From assembly GCF_000522985.1 (NCBI RefSeq), contig NZ_CP007129.1, positions 310,001-374,000 on the forward strand: a DNA stretch of 64,000 nt, written 5' to 3'. Under the pieces are notes generated by a model that was given only the letters and a program-made list of their open reading frames with translations, was not told where the DNA came from and made no database searches. The position numbers and the translations under genes are program-made. Position 1 is the stretch's first letter; every line of letters starts with the position of its first letter. Of this stretch, positions 9,362 to 20,429 are shown in pieces. Source of the DNA: Gemmatirosa kalamazoonensis (lineage in GTDB: Bacteria > Gemmatimonadota > Gemmatimonadetes > Gemmatimonadales > Gemmatimonadaceae).

Positions 9362-11611
9362 ATGCCCGATCGTCTCTCCCGGCGCGACGCGCTGAAGCGG
9401 CTCGGCGCGTTAGGCACCCTCGGCGGGCTCGGCGCGCTGCGCGGCGTGCTCCGCTCGGCGGAGATGGTCGTCGCGGGGCGGCCGGTGGAGGTGGCGGTGT
9501 TCGCCGTGAGCCGGGTGACGGTGCGCATCACGGTGCGGCCGATCGAGTCCGGCGACCCCGTGCCCGTGCCGACGACCGGCGCGCTCGTGAGCGACGCGCC
9601 GGGCACGCTCGTACGCCGGACGCGTGTGCCCGGCCCCGTGCGCGTGCGCGCGGGCGACCTCGTGGTGGGCCTGTCGGACGGCCCGCCGACGATCGTCGTC
9701 GAGACGCGGAGCGGCGAGACGGTGCAGCGCCTGACGCTGGACGCGTCGGCGCCGGGCATGTCGTTCCTGCTGCCTAACGGTCCGCTGCTGGGACTGGGTG
9801 AGGGCGGGCCGCAGTTCGATCGCAGGGGCGCCGCGGACCCGATGCGCAACGGCCAGGGCGGCTACCGGCTCGCCACGCACGGCACCCGCGCGCCGATCCA
9901 GTGGCTGATCGGTACGGGCGGCGGCTGGGCGATGTTCGTCCACCAGCCATACGGCGCGTTCGACCTCACGGGATCCCCGGGGCGCTTCACGCCGCCGGCG
10001 GAGAGCGCGCTGCCGCTCGACGTGTTCGTCGTCGCGTCGCACGACCCGGCGATCGTCATGCGCGAGTACGCGCGCGTCACCGGCCTCCCGATCATGCCGC
10101 CGCGCTGGGCGCTCGGCTACCAGCAGTCGCATCGCACGCTCGGCGGCCGCGACGAGATCCTCGGCGTCGCGCGCACCATGCGCGAGAAGCGGCTGCCGTG
10201 CGACGCGCTCATCTACCTCGGCACCGAGTTCGCGCCGTCGGGGTGGAACACGCGCAACGGCGAGTTCACCTGGCACGCGGGGAACTTCCCCGACCCGAAG
10301 GCGATGCTCGACACGCTGCACGCCGAGCACTTCCACGTCGTGCTGCACGCGGTGGTGGAGGGAAGGCGCCTGACGGGACGCGTCACCGACCCGTGCACCG
10401 CACCGCCGCTGCCGAGCGGACGCACGCCGGACAACCGGTGGCCGCCGGACCGCCAGGTGTCGTGCTACTGGCCCGCGCACCGCCCGCTCATGGCGCTCGG
10501 CGTCGACGGCTGGTGGCCGGATCAGGGGGACGGGTTCGACGGGCCGTCGCGCTTCAACCGCCATCGCATGTACTACGAGGGCTCGCTGCTCGAGCGGCCT
10601 AACGAGCGGCCGTACGCGCTGCACCGCAACGCGTCGGCCGGCGTGCAGCGCTTCGGCGGCTTCGTCTGGTCGGGCGACGTGCACTCGCGGTGGGAGACGC
10701 TCGCCACGCACGTCGCGGTCGCGATCAACAGCGGGCTGTCGGGGCTCCCGTACTGGGGCACCGACATCGGCGGCTTCGTGCCGACGGCCGAGCTCACGGG
10801 CGAGCTGTTCGTGCGCTGGTTCCAGTTCGGCGCGTTCAACCCGCTGTTCCGCTCGCACGGCCGCAACTGGCACCTGCACCTGCCGTGGGGGTGGGACGGC
10901 GGCGACGGCGGCCCTCCGGAGACGGGCAGCTTCCACGCCGACCCCGCGGCGCTGCACGACGCCGACGTCGAGCCGATCTGCCGCAAGTATCTCGAGCTGC
11001 GGATGCGGCTCATGCCGTACCTCTACACGGCCGTGCGTGACGCGTGCGACACCGGCATGCCGATCGTGCGCGCGCTCTGGCTCCATCATCCCGACGACTC
11101 CGCGGCGGTCGCCGACGGGACCGCGTACCTGTGGGGGCGCGACGTGCTCGTGGCGCCGGTGGTGGAGCAGGGCGCCACCGTCAGGCGCGCGTACCTGCCG
11201 CGCGGGCGGTGGTGGGACTTCTGGACCGGCGAGCCCGTGGACGGCGGGCGCACCGTGGAGCGCGCCGTGGATCTCGCGACGCTGCCGCTCTGGGTGCGCG
11301 GCGGCGCCGTGATTCCGTTAGGCCCGGTGCGCCAGTGGGTCGACGAGCCGTCCGACGCGCCGACGTCGCTGCGCGTGTACCCCGGCGCCGACGGGCGCTC
11401 GACACTCTACGACGACGATGGCCACACGCTCGACTACCGGCACGGCGCGTGGTCGCGTCTCGCGCTCACGTGGGACGACCGCCGCCGCCGACTCACCATC
11501 GCGCCCGCCGGCGGCACGCCCCGCGCGCGGGAGTTCGAGGTGGTGCTCGCGAACGGCGGCGAGCCGCGGCGGGTGCGCTTCACGGGCAAGGCGATCACGG
11601 TCGCGATGTAG
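9362..11611 (+). CDS. Tat-exported GH31 family alpha-glycosidase, paralogue
   Basis: A 749-aa protein with a twin-arginine leader (LSRRDALKRLGALGTLGGLGAL). GH31 hallmarks align with the 1975 gene: ALGYQQSHRTLGG, REKRLPCDALIYLGTEF, nucleophile loop WWPDQGDGF (Asp387), acid/base loop WSGDVHSRW (Asp439), TDIGGFVPTAELTGELF and FNPLFRSHGRN. As in the paralogue, the glutamate-bearing WxDMNE pattern is replaced, here by WPDQGD, so both belong to an unusual GH31 branch. Residues about 335-370 carry an insert absent from the other copy (GRVTDPCTAPPLPSGR). It is the last gene of the plus-strand run and converges, with a 24-bp gap, on the pectin-lyase-like gene. Confidence 0.9.
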   Translation: MPDRLSRRDALKRLGALGTLGGLGALRGVLRSAEMVVAGRPVEVAVFAVSRVTVRITVRPIESGDPVPVPTTGALVSDAPGTLVRRTRVPGPVRVRAGDLVVGLSDGPPTIVVETRSGETVQRLTLDASAPGMSFLLPNGPLLGLGEGGPQFDRRGAADPMRNGQGGYRLATHGTRAPIQWLIGTGGGWAMFVHQPYGAFDLTGSPGRFTPPAESALPLDVFVVASHDPAIVMREYARVTGLPIMPPRWALGYQQSHRTLGGRDEILGVARTMREKRLPCDALIYLGTEFAPSGWNTRNGEFTWHAGNFPDPKAMLDTLHAEHFHVVLHAVVEGRRLTGRVTDPCTAPPLPSGRTPDNRWPPDRQVSCYWPAHRPLMALGVDGWWPDQGDGFDGPSRFNRHRMYYEGSLLERPNERPYALHRNASAGVQRFGGFVWSGDVHSRWETLATHVAVAINSGLSGLPYWGTDIGGFVPTAELTGELFVRWFQFGAFNPLFRSHGRNWHLHLPWGWDGGDGGPPETGSFHADPAALHDADVEPICRKYLELRMRLMPYLYTAVRDACDTGMPIVRALWLHHPDDSAAVADGTAYLWGRDVLVAPVVEQGATVRRAYLPRGRWWDFWTGEPVDGGRTVERAVDLATLPLWVRGGAVIPLGPVRQWVDEPSDAPTSLRVYPGADGRSTLYDDDGHTLDYRHGAWSRLALTWDDRRRRLTIAPAGGTPRAREFEVVLANGGEPRRVRFTGKAITVAM

Positions 11612-11635
11612 TCGTGAGACGGTGCGGCGCAGCGG

Positions 11636-12889
11636 CTATCGGCGTCTCGCGATCTCCACCGCGTACACGTGGCGCGCGCCGTCGAAGTTGCCGGTGAAGA
11701 TCACCCACTTCTTGTCCGGCGTGATCGAGCCGTTGGGCTCCACGCCGCCGCGGCCGGTCACGTAGTTGTGCCGTGACATGTCGACCAGCTTCTCGCGCCG
11801 CAGCGTGCCGTCGGGCTGCACGCGGAACAGGTTGATCCACCGGCCGTCCTTCGCGAACGCCACCTGCGTCTCGTCGCCGCCGTCGCCCATGAACAGCGAG
11901 TCGTCGCGCGACACGTTGTAGTGCACCGACCATGCGTCGCGGTCGACGCGGTAGCGCCGCTCCCTGCCGGTGGCGACGTCGACGCCGGCGATCCAGAAGA
12001 CCCCGCTGCGCGGCGTCTGCAGATCGAACCAGATCGTGCGGCCATCGTGGCTCCAGAACTCATGGCCCGCGATCTCCATGTCCATCGTGCGCCGGTGGCG
12101 CAGCGTCATCTCGGATCCGTCGGTGCGGATCGTCCAGATGCGGTCCACCTCGTGCCACGTGCCCTCGTGGCAGTAGAGCAGCAGCGCGGGATCCGTCGGC
12201 GAGAACTGCAGGTGGTTGAGCCACGCGTACTGGTAGCCGGTGGTGCGCGACGCGCCGGTCTTCAGGTCGGTGAAGACGAACGCCATGCCGTCGGGGTTGA
12301 GCGCGCGCCGCGCGAGGCCGTCCTCCTTCGTCACCGCGTACTGCTGCTCCGGCGTCAGCTCGTCGAGCCGCTTGCCGGGGAACATGCGCTCGAGCTGCGG
12401 GCGCGGCTCGCGGTACGCCGGCCGCGGCGTGTGCCCGGAAGGATCCTCGGCCGCGACGGCCGTGGCGGCGACGCTCTCGTCGGCGTTGATCACGGTGCGC
12501 GTCGCGTGCGGCACGCGGCGCGTCGCCTTCGTGTCCATGTGGTACGCGAGCACCTCGCCGCCGCGGGTGAAGTAGATCTCGCGCGACCGCCGGGCGACGT
12601 ACGCGCCGCCCGCCGGGCGCGGCACCGCCAGCTCGGCGCGCGGCGGCGCGGTGCCTAACGCCGTCAGATCCACCGTCATGATGCCGGCGGGACCCGTGAA
12701 GACGAAGCGGTCCCCCTCCGGCGAGTACGCGTTGTCGTGGAAGTAGAGCGTCTGACTCCCCGGCTCCGCGGACAGGCGGATGACGCGGTGGCCCGTAGCC
12801 GGATCCACCCAGTCGGTGCGCGGCTCCTGCGCCGCCGCGCGCGAGGCGATCAGCGCGGCGAGCAGCGGCGCGACGACGCGGAGCCGCAC
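11636..12889 (-). CDS. PL22-like oligogalacturonate lyase, exported
   Basis: A 417-aa beta-propeller protein with a signal peptide (MRLRVVAPLLAALIASRAAAQEP). The segment NHLQFSPTDPALLLYCHEGTW followed by VDRIW, then GHEFWSHDGRTIWFD, and a late VHYNVSRDDSLFMGDGG, match the oligogalacturonate lyase family (PL22), whose His-rich site binds Mn and cleaves short pectin oligomers to a 4-deoxy-hexoseulose uronate. GTG 12889 lies one base after the stop of the upstream S9 gene, so translation is probably coupled. It is the last gene of the long minus-strand run. The family members I know from enterobacteria are cytoplasmic, so the signal peptide is notable. Confidence 0.8.
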   Translation of the reverse strand: MRLRVVAPLLAALIASRAAAQEPRTDWVDPATGHRVIRLSAEPGSQTLYFHDNAYSPEGDRFVFTGPAGIMTVDLTALGTAPPRAELAVPRPAGGAYVARRSREIYFTRGGEVLAYHMDTKATRRVPHATRTVINADESVAATAVAAEDPSGHTPRPAYREPRPQLERMFPGKRLDELTPEQQYAVTKEDGLARRALNPDGMAFVFTDLKTGASRTTGYQYAWLNHLQFSPTDPALLLYCHEGTWHEVDRIWTIRTDGSEMTLRHRRTMDMEIAGHEFWSHDGRTIWFDLQTPRSGVFWIAGVDVATGRERRYRVDRDAWSVHYNVSRDDSLFMGDGGDETQVAFAKDGRWINLFRVQPDGTLRREKLVDMSRHNYVTGRGGVEPNGSITPDKKWVIFTGNFDGARHVYAVEIARRR

Positions 12890-12890
12890 C

Positions 12891-15475
<2,585 letters not shown>

Positions 15476-15501
15476 ATACATGGCGGGGGATCTCGGGCGG
15501 C

Positions 15502-16821
15502 TCACTTGGCCGGTTGGGCTCGGGGCACGCAGGCCGGGGTCGAGTCGGTGGGGCGCGAGGCGGTGCTGTCGTGCGACGCGGCGCGCGCGCTCTGGCGCTG
15601 CTGCTCGCGCTGCTGCTCGCGCTGCTGCTCGCGCGCCCACCACTCGGGGTTGTGCTCGCGCACCCAGCGCTCCATCTCGTCGCGCGGGCGCGCCGCGACG
15701 TTCGCCGTCGCGGGGACTCGCGTGCGCTCGGGGATGAGGCGGCTCACGAGCGAATAGAGCGTCGAGTCCTCGGCCTTCAGCCCCGCGCGATCGCGGCCAC
15801 CGTTGCCGACGTACCACTCGACGCCGCCGGCCCAGTACTCGTTGAACGTGTTGCCCGCGTAGCCGAACGCGGTGCGCAGGCACGTCGCCTTCGCGTGCTT
15901 GTACGCGTCGACGATCGCCTGGAACCACGCCGGGTCGGCGTTGCCGATGCCGGCGCCCATGATCGCGTGCGAGAACTCGTGCACGCAGATGTTCGTCCCC
16001 CAGTATCGCGTGCGGTAGAACCCGAGGACGTTCTCCTCGGCGCACGTGGTGAGCGTACCGCCCATGCCGCGGGCGCGCGGGTTCCAGTAGCCCTCGGCGG
16101 ACATCGAGCCGAGGCCGCCGGGCTCGTAGTAGCGCGCGCGCTCCTGCGGGGTGAGGCGCGGATCGAGGTACTTCGGCACCGTCCAGCTGCGCTGCTCCGG
16201 CACGTCCATCGTGTACTCGGTCTCCGCCATCACGACGACGCGCCCGCCGTGCGCGATCATGGAGTCGCGGACGTCCGGCCGGTGGCCGAGCATGAAGTTG
16301 ACCTGGTCGCGTACGATCGCGATCGCCGCGTCGGACACCTTCGCGGATCCGAGGATCGGGTAGCCCGTGGCGTCCGCGTACTTCCTGTAGAACGTCGTGT
16401 CGAGCCTGAACCGCTCCACGATGTCCGCGGGCGGCGCGGTCACGACGTAGCGCAGGTAGTCGTCGACGATCGGCTTCGGGCGATCGGTGGGGAGCGCGGG
16501 CGGCGTGAAGCGACGGAGCTCGGCGGGGGGCGTCCACCCCGGCGGCGCGCAGTCGGGGATGCGCGCGCGCGGCGGCTCGACGACGCCGGCCGGCGTCGGC
16601 GCGCTCGACTCCCGGCTCGCGTCGGCGGTGGCGGCCGCGGTGGGCCACGGGCACGCGACCATCGCGGGACGCTCGCGCGCCGGGCGGGCGGCCGCGCCGC
16701 TCGCGCCGCTGGCGCTGCTTGCCGCGCGCGCGGGGGCCGGCGGCGTCGTCGCGGGCGGTGCGTGCGCGCAGGCGAGCGTGCCGGCGAGCACACCCGCGAG
16801 CAGGCGGTGGGATCCAGACAT
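15502..16821 (-). CDS. Putative zinc metallopeptidase lipoprotein (HExxH)
   Basis: A 439-aa protein. ATG 16821 gives a lipoprotein signal ([15 protein letters not shown], lipobox LAGTLAC); ATG 16833 is 4 codons longer. After an Ala/Pro-rich linker there is a zincin signature [11 protein letters not shown], followed by [14 protein letters not shown], where a glutamate could be the third ligand. The family is otherwise unknown to me. The C-terminus carries three tandem REQQ units encoded by 12-nt repeats (about 15595-15640), probably a charged coiled stretch. Location in the minus-strand run of peptidases suggests peptide degradation outside the inner membrane, but the substrate is unknown. Confidence 0.65.
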   Translation of the reverse strand: MSGSHRLLAGVLAGTLACAHAPPATTPPAPARAASSASGASGAAARPARERPAMVACPWPTAAATADASRESSAPTPAGVVEPPRARIPDCAPPGWTPPAELRRFTPPALPTDRPKPIVDDYLRYVVTAPPADIVERFRLDTTFYRKYADATGYPILGSAKVSDAAIAIVRDQVNFMLGHRPDVRDSMIAHGGRVVVMAETEYTMDVPEQRSWTVPKYLDPRLTPQERARYYEPGGLGSMSAEGYWNPRARGMGGTLTTCAEENVLGFYRTRYWGTNICVHEFSHAIMGAGIGNADPAWFQAIVDAYKHAKATCLRTAFGYAGNTFNEYWAGGVEWYVGNGGRDRAGLKAEDSTLYSLVSRLIPERTRVPATANVAARPRDEMERWVREHNPEWWAREQQREQQREQQRQSARAASHDSTASRPTDSTPACVPRAQPAK

Positions 16822-16853
16822 GCGACAGGGCATGAGACGTCGAGCAGTATGCG

Positions 16854-16884
16854 GGATGTTATCCAATATGCAATATGCAATATG
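16854..16884. promoter_or_regulatory. AT-rich patch: GGATGTTATCC plus three CAATATG repeats
   Basis: In the 71-bp spacer upstream of the HExxH lipoprotein, a short palindrome GGAT-GTT-ATCC (16854-16864) runs into three exact tandem CAATATG units (16864-16884). Such an AT-rich island in a GC-rich region could be a promoter or binding site. It is not the 13-bp GGATA-N3-TATCC site, because the spacing differs. Confidence 0.35.
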
Positions 16885-16892
16885 CCGCGCGA

Positions 16893-18581
16893 CTACGGCC
16901 CCACCACCCGCGCCGCCGTCACGGCGTCGCCCAGCGCCAGCCGGTCGACGACGTCGAGCCCCCGCACCACCCGCCCCACCGACGTGAAGTCCCCCTCGTT
17001 GTGCGGCTGCGGCGTGTTGCCGAGCGTGTAGCCCGGAACGCCCGTGTCGAGCCCCGCCGTCGCCCAGCTCAGGTTCCCCCGCAGCAGTCGCCGTCGGCTC
17101 ACCTCGTCGCGCTGCAGACGCGCCCCGACGACCGGCCGCTGCTGCGCCACGAAGTCGGGCACCACGCGCGTGAACTCGGTGCCGACGATCGCGCCCGACG
17201 CGGTGAGGCGCATCACCTCCTCCACCGCCATCGGCGCGTCCCCCGGATAGAGCTCGATCTCGATCGCGCCGCGCGGCGTCGTCCACACCACGCGCGGCCG
17301 CGGCTTCCCCTCGTAGTCGGGCACCACCCACCGCTCCACGAGCCGGCGGTAGTCGGCGAGCCCGCGCGTCGTGTCCGGTCCCGGGCGCGGTGTGGCGCGC
17401 CGCGGCCCCGTGCTGCGCGCCGTGTCGCGGAGCGCCGTCAGCACCTGCGCCGCCGTCGCGCGGCAATAGGGCACGGAGTCGCGGGCGACCTCGGGCGCCG
17501 CGCCTAACGCCTCCGCCGGCGCCGCACCCTGGAGCGTGCGCAGGGCGGTGATGCGCAGCGCACACGGGTGGTCGGCCGCCGTGGCGCCGACCAGGGCCCG
17601 GACCACCGCCGGGTCGCGGACGCGCGCGAGTCCCTCCGCCGCGCTCACCGACAGCCACGTGTCGGCGGAGCCGAGCGCCGCGAGCAGCGTCTGCACGGCC
17701 GCCGAATCGGCGTAGGTGCCTAACGCCCGCACCGCCTCGGTGCGCACCCGCCGGTCCCGGTCGCGCGCGGCGGCGAGCAGCCGCGCCTCGGCCTCGGCAC
17801 GCCGTCCGGCGGAGTCGGCCTGCGGACGCGAGAGGCCGCGCACCGCCCACGATCGCACGAGCGGCGACCGGTCGGCGGCCAGCGCGAGCAGCGTGGGGAC
17901 CGCCGCCGGGTCGCGCGGACGGAACAGCGCCCACGTCGCGCGCCATCGCACCTCCTCGTCCGGCGACCGCGTCCAGCGCACGATCGGCCCCAGGTCGCCG
18001 CGCGCCGTGACGCGCCCGATCGCGAGCAGCGCCTCGCCCACCGTCGCGCGGCCGCGCGCATCGGTCGGCGCGGCCGCGAGGAAGCGCTCGAGCGCGTCGC
18101 GCGCCGTCACGGTGCGGATCTTCCCGAGCGCGGCCGCCGCCTCCGTGGCCACGGTCGGTGCCGTGCGCGGCGCGGAGAGCAGCGAATCGAGCCACGGCAC
18201 GGCCGCGCTGTCGCGGAGCTGCCCCACGGCGAACACGGTGGCCGCGGCGACGGCGGTGTCGGCATCGAGCGGCCGCGCGCGCAGCAGCGCGACCCCGCGT
18301 CGGTCGGCGATGCGTCCGACCGCCACCGCCGCGCGTCGACGGACCTCGGCGTGCGCGTCGGCGAGCAGCGCCGCGAGCGCCGTCGTGTCGAGCCGGCGCC
18401 GGTCCTCCAGCATCTCGAGCGTCGCGATGGCGTCGACCTCGCGCGCGCCTAACGGTGGGGCGGCCCGGTGGCTCGGCGATTGACCGCAGAGGACGCAGAG
18501 GGACGCAGAGGAAAACAACAACGAAGTGGTCCTCCTCTGCGTCCCCCGCGTCCTCTGCGGTTCAAACGAACAGCCCGTCAT
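16893..18581 (-). CDS. HEAT-repeat protein fused to a cyclophilin-type peptidyl-prolyl isomerase domain
   Basis: A 562-aa protein. ATG 18581 overlaps the stop of the M1 peptidase gene (ATGA), favouring this start even though residues about 7-35 are encoded by repeat R5 (including SLLFSSASLCVLCG, which acts as a signal-peptide core). Residues about 55-400 are HEAT/PBS-like helical repeats (ADAHAEVRRRAAVAVGRI, DRDRRVRTEAVRALG). The last 140 residues are cyclophilin-like: TPRGAIEIELYPGDAPMAVE, GTEFTRVVPDFVAQ, and HNEGDFTSVGRVVRGLDVVD. Cyclophilins isomerise X-Pro bonds, a plausible aid to the prolyl peptidases next to it. I cannot judge catalytic competence; the classical FHR catalytic motif reads FTR. 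Confidence 0.75.
   Translation of the reverse strand: MTGCSFEPQRTRGTQRRTTSLLFSSASLCVLCGQSPSHRAAPPLGAREVDAIATLEMLEDRRRLDTTALAALLADAHAEVRRRAAVAVGRIADRRGVALLRARPLDADTAVAAATVFAVGQLRDSAAVPWLDSLLSAPRTAPTVATEAAAALGKIRTVTARDALERFLAAAPTDARGRATVGEALLAIGRVTARGDLGPIVRWTRSPDEEVRWRATWALFRPRDPAAVPTLLALAADRSPLVRSWAVRGLSRPQADSAGRRAEAEARLLAAARDRDRRVRTEAVRALGTYADSAAVQTLLAALGSADTWLSVSAAEGLARVRDPAVVRALVGATAADHPCALRITALRTLQGAAPAEALGAAPEVARDSVPYCRATAAQVLTALRDTARSTGPRRATPRPGPDTTRGLADYRRLVERWVVPDYEGKPRPRVVWTTPRGAIEIELYPGDAPMAVEEVMRLTASGAIVGTEFTRVVPDFVAQQRPVVGARLQRDEVSRRRLLRGNLSWATAGLDTGVPGYTLGNTPQPHNEGDFTSVGRVVRGLDVVDRLALGDAVTAARVVGP
18483..18562. repeat. Inverted repeat R5, CGCAGAGGA-word arms
   Basis: Left arm ACCGCAGAGGACGCAGAGGG plus another unit (18483-18512) faces TCCTCCTCTGCGTCC...CCTCTGCGGT (18530-18562). 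The loop AAAACAACAACGAAGTGG carries the core seen in other elements. It lies within the translated 5-prime end of the HEAT-cyclophilin gene. Confidence 0.85.
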
Positions 18582-20296
18582 GGCGCCGCCGCGTCGACCG
18601 GCTTCGCGATCACGTAGAAGTTCGGGTCGACGCGGAACTCGGACAGGTTCGGGAGCCGGACGCGCGTCCGCTGCCACGCGGTGGTCGGGCGCAGCCACGC
18701 GAGCTCGGGCCAGTCGAGCGTCGCCTTCACCGGCATGTCGAACCCCGGCACGACGTTCGTCCACCGGTACACGAGCGTGTCACCGGCGAGACGGTACTCG
18801 AGCGTCGGCACCATCGTCGTGCGCAGGTACTGGTCGAACACCTTCGTGAGGTTCAGTCCCGACTGGCGGGCGATGTACTCCTCGATCTGCCGCCCGGTCA
18901 CGGTCTGGTGCCAGAACGTGCGATTGAGCCCGCGCAGGATGTCGCGCCACCGCGCATCGTCGTCGACGAGCTGCCGGATGGTGTGCAGCATCTCGCCGCC
19001 CTTCGGGTACATGTCGCCGGAGCCCTGGTCGTTCACGCCGTACGCGGGGATGATGGGACGGTCGTTCCGGATGCCGCGTCGGTTGCCGACGATGTAGCGC
19101 GCGCCGGCGTCCTTGCCGTGCAGGCACTCGGTGTAGATCCCCTCGGCGTAGTTCGCGAAGCTCTCGTGCACCCACATGTCGGCGTTGTCCTTCGCCGTGA
19201 TGTTGTTCCCGAACCACTCGTGCGCGCTCTCGTGCACGATGATGAAGTCCCACGTCAGGCCGAGGCCCGTGCCCGAGCTCTCGCGCTTGCGGTAGCCGTT
19301 CGCGTACCAGTTGCCGTACGACACCGCGCTCTGGTGCTCCATGCCGGTGTTCGGCACCTCGATCAGCTTGTAGCCGTCCTCGTACCACGGGTATGGCCCG
19401 AACCACCGCTCGAAGCACTGCAGCATGGCGCGCGACTGCGGGAACTGCCGATGCGCGTCCGCGACGTGGTAGTCGAGCGGCCAGTAGTCGAGCGTGAGCT
19501 TTCCTTTCAGCCCGTCGTACGTGTCGGAGTAGTGCGCGTAGTGCCCGGCCGCGACGGCGATCGCGTAGTTGTTGATGGGGTTCGTGACGAACCACTCGAA
19601 CGTCGAGGTGCCGTCGTCGTTGTGCCGCGTCGCGCGCAGCCGCCCGTTCGACACGTCGAGCAGGGGGTCGGGGACGGTGAGCGCCACGCGCTGCGAGTCG
19701 GGCTCGTCGGCCTGCGTGTCCTTGTTCGGCCACCACACGCTGGCGCCCATGCCCTGGTCGGTGGTGACGATCCACGGCCGGCCGAGGCTGTCCGCGGTCC
19801 ACGTGAAGCCGCCCTGCCACGGTGGGTTGCGCGCGATCTGTGGTCGCCCGTGGTACCACACGGTGATCGTGCGCCGGTCGCCGACGCGGTGCTGTACGTT
19901 AGGCGTCGCGAAGAACGCGTTCCCGTCGCGGCGGAACCGCACGGGGCGCCCGTCCTGCAGCATGCTGTCGACGACGAGCGGCTCCATGAGGTCGATCTGG
20001 AGCTCGCGCGCCGCCGGGGGCGCGGCGGTCACGCGGTAGGTGATGGCGTTGTGGCCCGCGATCGAGCTGTCCTTTGGGTCGACCGCGACGTGCAGGTCGT
20101 AGAACGTGACGTCCCACCACCGCCGTCCGGGAGACGTGTACGAGCCGCGCAGCGTGTCGGCGTGCGACGACTTCGGCACGTACGTCACGCGCGGCGCGCG
20201 GGCCGAGCTGACGACCGTGTCGCGGGTCGGATTCTGGGCGAGGAGCGGCGTTGCCCAGGCGCACAGCAGCGCGGCGAGGCGCGTGGTTCGAGACAT
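18578..20296 (-). CDS. Exported M1 family aminopeptidase
   Basis: A 572-aa protein with a signal peptide (MSRTTRLAALLCAWATPLLAQNP). The gluzincin site is complete: His355-Glu356-x-x-His359 in HESAHEWFGN and Glu378, 19 residues on, in MWVHESFANYAEG. A GMEHQ element (NTGMEHQSAVSYGN) replaces the usual GAMEN exopeptidase motif. M1 enzymes remove N-terminal residues. It follows the GH39 gene with a 133-bp gap filled by repeat R6 and shares an ATGA overlap with the next gene, so it belongs to the minus-strand operon. The periplasm or cell surface is the expected site. Confidence 0.92.
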   Translation of the reverse strand: MSRTTRLAALLCAWATPLLAQNPTRDTVVSSARAPRVTYVPKSSHADTLRGSYTSPGRRWWDVTFYDLHVAVDPKDSSIAGHNAITYRVTAAPPAARELQIDLMEPLVVDSMLQDGRPVRFRRDGNAFFATPNVQHRVGDRRTITVWYHGRPQIARNPPWQGGFTWTADSLGRPWIVTTDQGMGASVWWPNKDTQADEPDSQRVALTVPDPLLDVSNGRLRATRHNDDGTSTFEWFVTNPINNYAIAVAAGHYAHYSDTYDGLKGKLTLDYWPLDYHVADAHRQFPQSRAMLQCFERWFGPYPWYEDGYKLIEVPNTGMEHQSAVSYGNWYANGYRKRESSGTGLGLTWDFIIVHESAHEWFGNNITAKDNADMWVHESFANYAEGIYTECLHGKDAGARYIVGNRRGIRNDRPIIPAYGVNDQGSGDMYPKGGEMLHTIRQLVDDDARWRDILRGLNRTFWHQTVTGRQIEEYIARQSGLNLTKVFDQYLRTTMVPTLEYRLAGDTLVYRWTNVVPGFDMPVKATLDWPELAWLRPTTAWQRTRVRLPNLSEFRVDPNFYVIAKPVDAAAP

Positions 20297-20348
20297 GAGC
20301 GTACGGCGTTGTAGTGAGTGAAGGTCGTCGTCGCGCCGTTCGGGGCTC

Positions 20349-20418
20349 CACGACGACGGTTTTCAATTCAGTGAATTCTCGAAATTCATTGAATCGAAAC
20401 CCTACTTCGTGGAGTCGT
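20349..20418. repeat. Nested inverted repeat R6, TTCAATTC / GAATTGAA-type arms
   Basis: Outer arms GCTCCACGACGA (near 20346) and CTTCGTGGAGTCGTGA (20405-20420) enclose an AT-rich imperfect stem of TTTTCAATTCAGTGAATTC facing AAATTCATTGAATCGAAA. The terminal GTGGAGTCGTGA box is shared with other elements although the interior is unlike them. It occupies the gap between the GH39 and M1 genes. Confidence 0.75.
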
Positions 20419-20429
20419 GAATGGCGCCA

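Noticed and set aside
7392-9395. Long Arg/Ala-rich open frames opposite or shifted to known genes, such as 7392-9395, 28114-31617 (minus) and 40945-43359 (minus)
   Set aside because: They are composition artefacts of GC-rich codons in other frames: Arg, Ala and Val repeats, no domain, and they cover a recognised gene.
16854-16864. A sixth copy of the GntR-like operator
   Set aside because: GGAT-GTT-ATCC is two bases shorter than the 13-bp site and lacks the fifth base of each half.
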